The translations under genes and the position numbers were made by a program. The notes under the pieces were generated by a model. That model did not search any database, was not told where the DNA came from, and saw only the letters and a list, made by a program, of their open reading frames with translations. 64,000 nucleotides of DNA from Agromyces mediolanus (GTDB lineage: Bacteria; Actinomycetota; Actinomycetes; Actinomycetales; Microbacteriaceae), in NCBI RefSeq assembly GCF_014648575.1, contig NZ_BMRJ01000001.1, forward strand, positions 496,653 through 560,652. The letters are read 5' to 3'. Positions within the stretch are counted from its first letter, which is position 1; each line of letters opens with the position of its first letter. Shown here one piece after another: positions 59,366 to 64,000 of this stretch.

Positions 59366-59812
59366 GTGACGCGTACGTACACCCCGAAGCAGAGCGAGAT
59401 CCAGCGCGACTGGCTCGTCATCGACGCCGCCGACATCGTGCTCGGCCGCCTCGCGAGCCACTCCGCCGCCCTGCTCCGCGGCAAGCACAAGGCGATCTTC
59501 GCCAACCACGTCGACACCGGCGACTTCGTCATCATCATCAACGCCGAGAAGGTGGCCCTCACCGGCCAGAAGCTCGAGCAGAAGAAGGCCTACCGCCACT
59601 CGGGCTACCCGGGCGGCCTCAAGGCCGTCGGATACGCCGAACTCCTCGAGAAGAACCCCGTCCGCGCCGTCGAGAAGGCGATCCGCGGCATGCTCCCGAA
59701 GAACTCGCTCGGTCGGGCCCAGCTCAAGAAGCTGAAGGTCTACGCCGGCCCGGAGCACCCGCACGCGGCTCAGCAGCCGAAGCCGTACACCCTCACCCAG
59801 GTCGCGCAGTAA
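59366..59812 (+). CDS. rplM: 50S ribosomal protein L13
   Basis: The 148-residue L13 starts [20 protein letters not shown]. The GTG at 59366 is chosen because the upstream open frame lies in the leader. It ends with the usual QPKPYTL region. Confidence 0.97.
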   Translation: MTRTYTPKQSEIQRDWLVIDAADIVLGRLASHSAALLRGKHKAIFANHVDTGDFVIIINAEKVALTGQKLEQKKAYRHSGYPGGLKAVGYAELLEKNPVRAVEKAIRGMLPKNSLGRAQLKKLKVYAGPEHPHAAQQPKPYTLTQVAQ

Positions 59813-59850
59813 GCGCCCCCTCGACTTCTCGAAAAGGACTCATTACCACC

Positions 59851-60336
59851 ATGGCGAAGATCGCAGACCAGATCGACCAGGCTCCCGAGAGCTACACGAC
59901 CGAGAGCGCCGCGGCTGAGGCTCCCGCCGCCGCCCGCCCCGTGCTGAACGTCTCCGGTGCGGCCGTCGGCCGTCGCAAGCAGGCCATCGCGCGCGTGCGC
60001 GTCGTGCCGGGCGCCGGCGGCATCAAGGTGAACGGCCGCGAGTTCGCGGACTACTTCCCGAACAAGCTCCACCAGCAGCTCATCACCGACCCCTTCACCG
60101 TGCTCGAGCTCAACGGCTCGTACGACGTGATCGCCCGCATCACCGGCGGCGGCCCCTCGGGCCAGGCCGGCGCGCTGCGTCTCGCGATCGCCCGTGCGCT
60201 CAACGAGATCGACCGCGAGAACAACCGTCCGACCCTGAAGAAGGCCGGCTTCCTCACGCGCGACGCCCGCGTCATCGAGCGCAAGAAGGCCGGTCTCAAG
60301 AAGGCGCGCAAGGCTCCGCAGTTCTCGAAGCGTTAA
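59851..60336 (+). CDS. rpsI: 30S ribosomal protein S9
   Basis: The 161-residue S9 has a ~30-residue acidic/Ala-rich N-terminal extension before the core ([19 protein letters not shown]). It ends with the conserved RKAPQFSKR whose terminal Arg contacts P-site tRNA. AAAAGGACTC precedes the ATG. Confidence 0.98.
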   Translation: MAKIADQIDQAPESYTTESAAAEAPAAARPVLNVSGAAVGRRKQAIARVRVVPGAGGIKVNGREFADYFPNKLHQQLITDPFTVLELNGSYDVIARITGGGPSGQAGALRLAIARALNEIDRENNRPTLKKAGFLTRDARVIERKKAGLKKARKAPQFSKR

Positions 60337-60357
60337 TCGCTTCGCCGGACTTTCCGC

Positions 60358-61719
60358 ATGCCTCGGCTATTCGGAACCGACGGGGTCCGGGGCCTGGCCA
60401 ACCGTGAACTCACGGCTGACCTGGCCCTGGGCCTCGCACAGGCGGCTGCCGCCGTCCTCACTCAGGGGCGCCACGCGGAGGAGAACCGCGCGGCCGGGCG
60501 GCGTCCTGTCGCCGTCGTCGCGCGCGACCCTCGCGTCTCGGGTGAATTCCTCACCGCCGCCGTCGCGGCCGGCCTCGCGTCGAGCGGGGTCGACGTCCTC
60601 GACGCCGGCGTGATCCCCACCCCGGCGACCGCGTTTCTCATCGACTCGATCGACGCCGACTTCGGCGTGATGATCTCGGCGTCGCACAACCCGGCGCCCG
60701 ACAACGGCATCAAGTTCTTCTCGTTCGGCGGCACGAAGCTCCCCGACGAGGTCGAGGACCGCATCGAGAGCTATCTCGGCAAGCAGAAGCTCGCCCCCGT
60801 CGGCGACGGCGTCGGCCGCATCCGCCGCTTCGCCGACGCCGAGGACCGCTACGTCGTGCACCTGCTCGGCACGCTGCCGCACCGTCTCGACGGGCTGAAG
60901 GTCGTCCTCGACTGCGCCCACGGCGCCGCCGCCGGCGTGTCCCCCGAGACGTTCCGCGACGCGGGCGCCGAGGTGATCGTCATCGGCGCCGACCCCGACG
61001 GCATCAACATCAACGACGGCGTCGGCTCCACCCACCTCGGGCCGCTGCAGGCCGCCGTCGTCGAACACGGCGCCGATCTCGGCATCGCGCACGACGGCGA
61101 CGCCGACCGCTGCCTCGCGGTCGACGCCGAGGGCAACGTCATCGACGGCGACCGCATCATGGCGATCCTCGCGGTCTCGATGAAGGAGCGCGGCACGCTC
61201 GTCGACGACACCCTCGTCGTCACCGTCATGTCGAACCTGGGCCTGAAGCGCGCGATGGCCGAGTACGGCATCCGCATCGTCGAGACGAAGGTCGGCGACC
61301 GCTACGTGCTCGAGGAACTGACGGCCGGCGGCTACGCGCTCGGCGGCGAGCAGTCCGGGCACGTGATCATGAGCGAGTTCGCGACGACGGGCGACGGCGT
61401 GCTCACGGGGCTGCACCTCGCGGCCGAAGTCGCGCGCACCGGCAAGTCGCTCGCAGAGCTCGCTTCGGTGATGCGCGTGTACCCCCAGGTGCTCGTCAAC
61501 GTCCGCGACGTCGACCACCACGCGCTGCACGAGAGCCCCGGCATCGCCGCGGCGGTCGCCGCCGCGGAGGCCGAGCTCGGCGAGTCCGGGCGCGTGCTGC
61601 TGCGCCCGAGCGGCACCGAGCCGATGGTGCGCGTCATGGTCGAGGCGGCCGAGCAGGCCGAGGCCGACCGGCACGCGGCCACGCTCGCCGAGGTCGTGAG
61701 CGTCGAGCTCGCCCGCTGA
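60358..61719 (+). CDS. glmM: Phosphoglucosamine mutase
   Basis: The 453-residue enzyme interconverts glucosamine-6-P and glucosamine-1-P for UDP-GlcNAc and peptidoglycan. The phosphoserine loop is [17 protein letters not shown], the metal loop is HDGDADRCL, the sugar-binding GGEQSGH and phosphate-binding [11 protein letters not shown] are intact. It lies 21 bases after rpsI, so it may be co-transcribed, and near glmS of the same pathway. Confidence 0.97.
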   Translation: MPRLFGTDGVRGLANRELTADLALGLAQAAAAVLTQGRHAEENRAAGRRPVAVVARDPRVSGEFLTAAVAAGLASSGVDVLDAGVIPTPATAFLIDSIDADFGVMISASHNPAPDNGIKFFSFGGTKLPDEVEDRIESYLGKQKLAPVGDGVGRIRRFADAEDRYVVHLLGTLPHRLDGLKVVLDCAHGAAAGVSPETFRDAGAEVIVIGADPDGININDGVGSTHLGPLQAAVVEHGADLGIAHDGDADRCLAVDAEGNVIDGDRIMAILAVSMKERGTLVDDTLVVTVMSNLGLKRAMAEYGIRIVETKVGDRYVLEELTAGGYALGGEQSGHVIMSEFATTGDGVLTGLHLAAEVARTGKSLAELASVMRVYPQVLVNVRDVDHHALHESPGIAAAVAAAEAELGESGRVLLRPSGTEPMVRVMVEAAEQAEADRHAATLAEVVSVELAR

Positions 61720-61762
61720 TCCGCGTCGCGCTGGTGCCGACGAGGCATCCGTCGCCGCCGTC

Positions 61763-61799
61763 GCGAGTCGCCCGTTCCCCGAGGGAGCGGGCGATTCGC
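61763..61799. terminator. Bidirectional terminator between glmM and coaA
   Basis: 16-nt arms (61763-61778 and 61784-61799) pair with two mismatches between convergent genes. Confidence 0.75.
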
Positions 61800-61821
61800 C
61801 GTTCCGGAGCGGGAGGCGCGT

Positions 61822-62778
61822 TCAGAGCTTGCGCAGCAGGACGCTCGACACGGTGTGGTCGGCGCTCTTGCGCAGCACGAGCGAAGCCCGCGAGCGGGTG
61901 GGGCGCACGTTCTGCAGGAGGTTCGGCTCGTTGATCGCGTGCCAGATCTCCCGGGCGCGCTGCCTCGCCTCCTCCTCGGAGAGCGCCGCGTAGCGGTGGA
62001 AGTAGGAGCGCGGATTCGCGAAGGCGCCGCGCTGCAGCTTCAGGAAGCGCTCCTCGTACCACCGGGCGATGTCGCTCGTGCGCGCGTCGACGTAGATCGT
62101 GAAGTCGAAGAGATCGCTCACGGCGAGGCGATGGCCGGGGCCGGGCGGCTGCAGCACGTTCAGCCCCTCGACGATGAGCACGTCCGGGCGGCGCACGGTG
62201 ATCTGGGCGTCGGGGACGATGTCGTAGGCGAGATGCGAGTAGAAGGGGGCGCGCACCTCGGCCGCGCCGGCCTTCACCTCGCTCACGAAGCGCAGCAGCG
62301 CGCGCCGGTCGTACGACTCGGGGAAGCCCTTGCGGGCCATGAGCCCGCGGCGCTCGAGCTCGGCGTTCGGGAAGAGGAAGCCGTCGGTCGTCACGAGCTC
62401 GACCCTCGGCGTGTGCTCCCAGCGCGCGAGGAGCTCTCGCAGCAGGCGGGCGATCGTCGACTTGCCGACCGCGACCGAGCCGGCGACGCCGATGACGAAC
62501 GGGGTCGGCGCGAAGCGCTCCCGCAGGAACTCGCTCGTGACCTTGTGCAAGGCCTTCGTGCCGCCGACGTAGAGGTTCAGCAGTCGCGACAGCGGCAGGT
62601 ACACCTCGGCGACCTCGCGCGGGTCGAGCGGTTCGCCGAGCCCGCGCAGCTGCACGAGCTCGGTCTCCTGGAGCGGCGAGGGCATCGACGGCGCGAGCGC
62701 AGCCCAGTCGGAGCGGTCGAGCTCGATGAACGGCGACAGCTGCGGGGCGTTCGACGCGGCGTGATGCTGGTCCGGCAC
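61822..62778 (-). CDS. coaA: Type I pantothenate kinase
   Basis: The 318-residue kinase makes 4'-phosphopantothenate, the first step of CoA synthesis. Walker [13 protein letters not shown], then [12 protein letters not shown] and [11 protein letters not shown], and the C-terminal [10 protein letters not shown] are family motifs. The GTG at 62776-62778 is chosen because the -10 box TAGACT (62790-62785) ends 7 nt before it, giving a leaderless start. The GTG two codons upstream directly abuts the box. Confidence 0.95.
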   Translation of the reverse strand: MPDQHHAASNAPQLSPFIELDRSDWAALAPSMPSPLQETELVQLRGLGEPLDPREVAEVYLPLSRLLNLYVGGTKALHKVTSEFLRERFAPTPFVIGVAGSVAVGKSTIARLLRELLARWEHTPRVELVTTDGFLFPNAELERRGLMARKGFPESYDRRALLRFVSEVKAGAAEVRAPFYSHLAYDIVPDAQITVRRPDVLIVEGLNVLQPPGPGHRLAVSDLFDFTIYVDARTSDIARWYEERFLKLQRGAFANPRSYFHRYAALSEEEARQRAREIWHAINEPNLLQNVRPTRSRASLVLRKSADHTVSSVLLRKL

Positions 62779-62784
62779 CCGCAC

Positions 62785-62790
62785 AGTCTA
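62785..62790 (-). promoter_or_regulatory. -10 box (TAGACT) for leaderless coaA
   Basis: On the minus strand TAGACT ends 7 nt before the GTG at 62778. Confidence 0.55.
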
Positions 62791-62843
62791 GTGAGGGCCG
62801 CGGGCGCCGCCGACCGTGGGGCGCTCGTCCAGGATCTCGCCGC

Positions 62844-62849
62844 TAGGAT
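62844..62849 (+). promoter_or_regulatory. -10 box (TAGGAT) for leaderless glmS
   Basis: TAGGAT ends 7 nt before the glmS ATG at 62857. No glmS ribozyme-like leader is possible with this geometry. Confidence 0.6.
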
Positions 62850-62856
62850 CGTGCGC

Positions 62857-64000
62857 ATGTGTGGAATCGTCGGATACGTGGGCGCCCGTTCGAGCGTCGA
62901 CGTCCTCATGGGTGGCCTGCGCCGCCTGGAATACCGTGGCTACGACTCGGCCGGGGTGGCCATCATCGGCGCCGAGGGCGAACTCGCCACGGCGAAGCGC
63001 GCCGGCAAGCTGAAGGTCCTCGCCGATGCGCTGGAGCAGCAGCCGCTCGAAGCGGGCGGCACCGGCATCGGGCACACCCGCTGGGCGACGCACGGCGGCC
63101 CGACCGACGCGAACGCGCACCCGCACCTCGCCGACGAGGGCCGGCTCGCGCTCATCCACAACGGCATCATCGAGAACTTCTCCGAGCTGAAGCAGGAGCT
63201 GCTCGACGAGGGCTTCGCCTTCGCCTCCGAGACCGACACCGAGGTCGCGGCCGTGCTGCTCGGCCGCGAAGTCCGTCGCACCGGCGACCTCCGCGCCGCG
63301 TTCCGCGCGACCGTGCAGCAGCTCGAGGGCGCGTTCACGCTCCTCGCCGTGCACCGCGACGAGCCGGGACTCGTCGTCGGCGCGCGCCGCAACTCGCCGC
63401 TCGTGCTCGGCCTCGGCGAGGGCGAGAACTTCCTCGGCTCCGACGTCGCCGCCTTCGTGGAGTTCACGAAGCGCGCGGTCGCCATCGGCCAGGACCAGAT
63501 CGTCGAGCTCACCGCCGACGAGGTCCGCGTCACGGACTTCGAGGGCTCGCCCGTCGAGGTCGAGCCCTTCGAGGTCGCCTGGGACGCCTCCGCCGCCGAG
63601 AAGGGCGGCTGGTCCTCCTTCATGCGCAAGGAGGTGGCCGAGCAGCCCGAGGCCGTCGCCAACACCGTGCGCGGCCGCATCGCCGACGAGCAGGTCGTCA
63701 TCCCCGAGCTCGAGGCGCTCGGCGACGAGGAGCTTCGCGCCGTCCGCCGCATCACGATCGTGGCCTGCGGCACCGCCTCCTACGCGGGCCTCGTCGCGAA
63801 GTACGCGATCGAGCAGTGGGCGCGCGTGCCCGTCGAGGTCGAGCTGAGCCACGAGTTCCGCTACCGCGAGCCGGTCATCGAGCAGGACACCCTCGTGCTC
63901 TCCATCAGCCAGTCCGGCGAGACGATGGACACGCTCATGGCCGTGAAGTACGCCCGCGAGATGGGCGCGAAGACGGTCTCGGTCTGCAACACGCAGGGCG
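62857..64000 (+). CDS. glmS: Glutamine-fructose-6-phosphate aminotransferase (isomerising), 5' part
   Basis: The frame runs open to the window end (381 codons of ~615). MCGIVGYVG gives the N-terminal nucleophile Cys2 of the glutaminase domain; RRLEYRGYDSAG, GHTRWATHG and IHNGIIENF follow. The first isomerase (SIS) domain starts with IVACGTASYAG and has LSISQSGETMDT. The enzyme makes glucosamine-6-P, the substrate of GlmM encoded nearby. The ATG lies 7 nt after TAGGAT. Confidence 0.97.
   Translation, partial: MCGIVGYVGARSSVDVLMGGLRRLEYRGYDSAGVAIIGAEGELATAKRAGKLKVLADALEQQPLEAGGTGIGHTRWATHGGPTDANAHPHLADEGRLALIHNGIIENFSELKQELLDEGFAFASETDTEVAAVLLGREVRRTGDLRAAFRATVQQLEGAFTLLAVHRDEPGLVVGARRNSPLVLGLGEGENFLGSDVAAFVEFTKRAVAIGQDQIVELTADEVRVTDFEGSPVEVEPFEVAWDASAAEKGGWSSFMRKEVAEQPEAVANTVRGRIADEQVVIPELEALGDEELRAVRRITIVACGTASYAGLVAKYAIEQWARVPVEVELSHEFRYREPVIEQDTLVLSISQSGETMDTLMAVKYAREMGAKTVSVCNTQG

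Noticed and set aside
62779..62856. glmS-type ribozyme upstream of glmS
   Set aside because: Only 78 bases separate coaA and glmS and the -10 box lies 7 nt before the ATG, leaving no transcribed leader.

Overview
The window is GC-rich DNA from an actinobacterium, most likely a member of Microbacteriaceae (Micrococcales). That family call is an inference. It rests on the gene order rpoB-rpoC ... rpsL-rpsG-fusA-tuf ... S10/spc/alpha ribosomal genes ... rplM-rpsI-glmM-coaA-glmS, on many leaderless genes placed about 7 nt after a TAnnnT -10 box, on GTG/TTG starts, and on a recurrent GGATGCC word. No rRNA, tRNA, CRISPR array, integrase or insertion sequence was recognised.

Layout. 1-2196: the 3' end of a PxpC-type 5-oxoprolinase subunit and two tandem spermidine-synthase-like genes on the minus strand. 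2408-10068: rpoB-rpoC with a good promoter and a strong terminator. 10110-20220: membrane, lipoprotein and secreted proteins around an EssC-like FHA/FtsK ATPase and a zinc-ribbon/FHA protein. 20286-26773: three WXG100 proteins and a 1664-residue effector. 26770-32207: ADP-ribosylhydrolase, a stand-alone ADP-ribosyltransferase-like protein, several small candidate immunity proteins and a Tdi1-like (GAD-like/DUF1851) protein. 32277-33482: two unassigned proteins. 33527-38228: rpsL-rpsG-fusA-tuf. 38331-40042: a short acyltransferase and an OsmC protein. 40558-60336: the S10, spc and alpha ribosomal clusters, secY-adk-map, ptsI, infA, truA and rplM-rpsI. 60358-64000: glmM, coaA and the 5' part of glmS.

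The most interesting system is a type VII-like secretion and polymorphic-toxin locus set between rpoC and rpsL. The effector appears to carry three enzymatic domains in series: a papain-fold Tox-PL domain, an HxxD nuclease-type domain (Ntox15/Tde family) and a C-terminal arginine-type ADP-ribosyltransferase with an R-STS-ExE signature. It overlaps, at a GTGA junction, a gene for an ADP-ribosylglycohydrolase with a ~210-residue N-terminal extension. This resembles the Tre1-Tri1 toxin-immunity logic. About 4 kb downstream lies a Tdi1-type immunity protein that fits the HxxD domain. A dyad GGGGAG-N2-CTCCCC sits 23-24 nt from the -10 box of three promoters: the esx/effector operon, the divergent two-gene membrane operon, and the Tdi1-like gene. 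This suggests a shared activator.

The rest is core growth machinery: RNA polymerase, ribosomal proteins, elongation factors, Sec translocon, methionine aminopeptidase, PTS enzyme I and amino-sugar/CoA metabolism. Oddities there include Lys/Ala/Pro- or Glu-rich tails on L15, L29 and L17, no S14 gene between rplE and rpsH, a long inverted repeat around the secY -10 box, and duplicated stop-codon tails on three genes.
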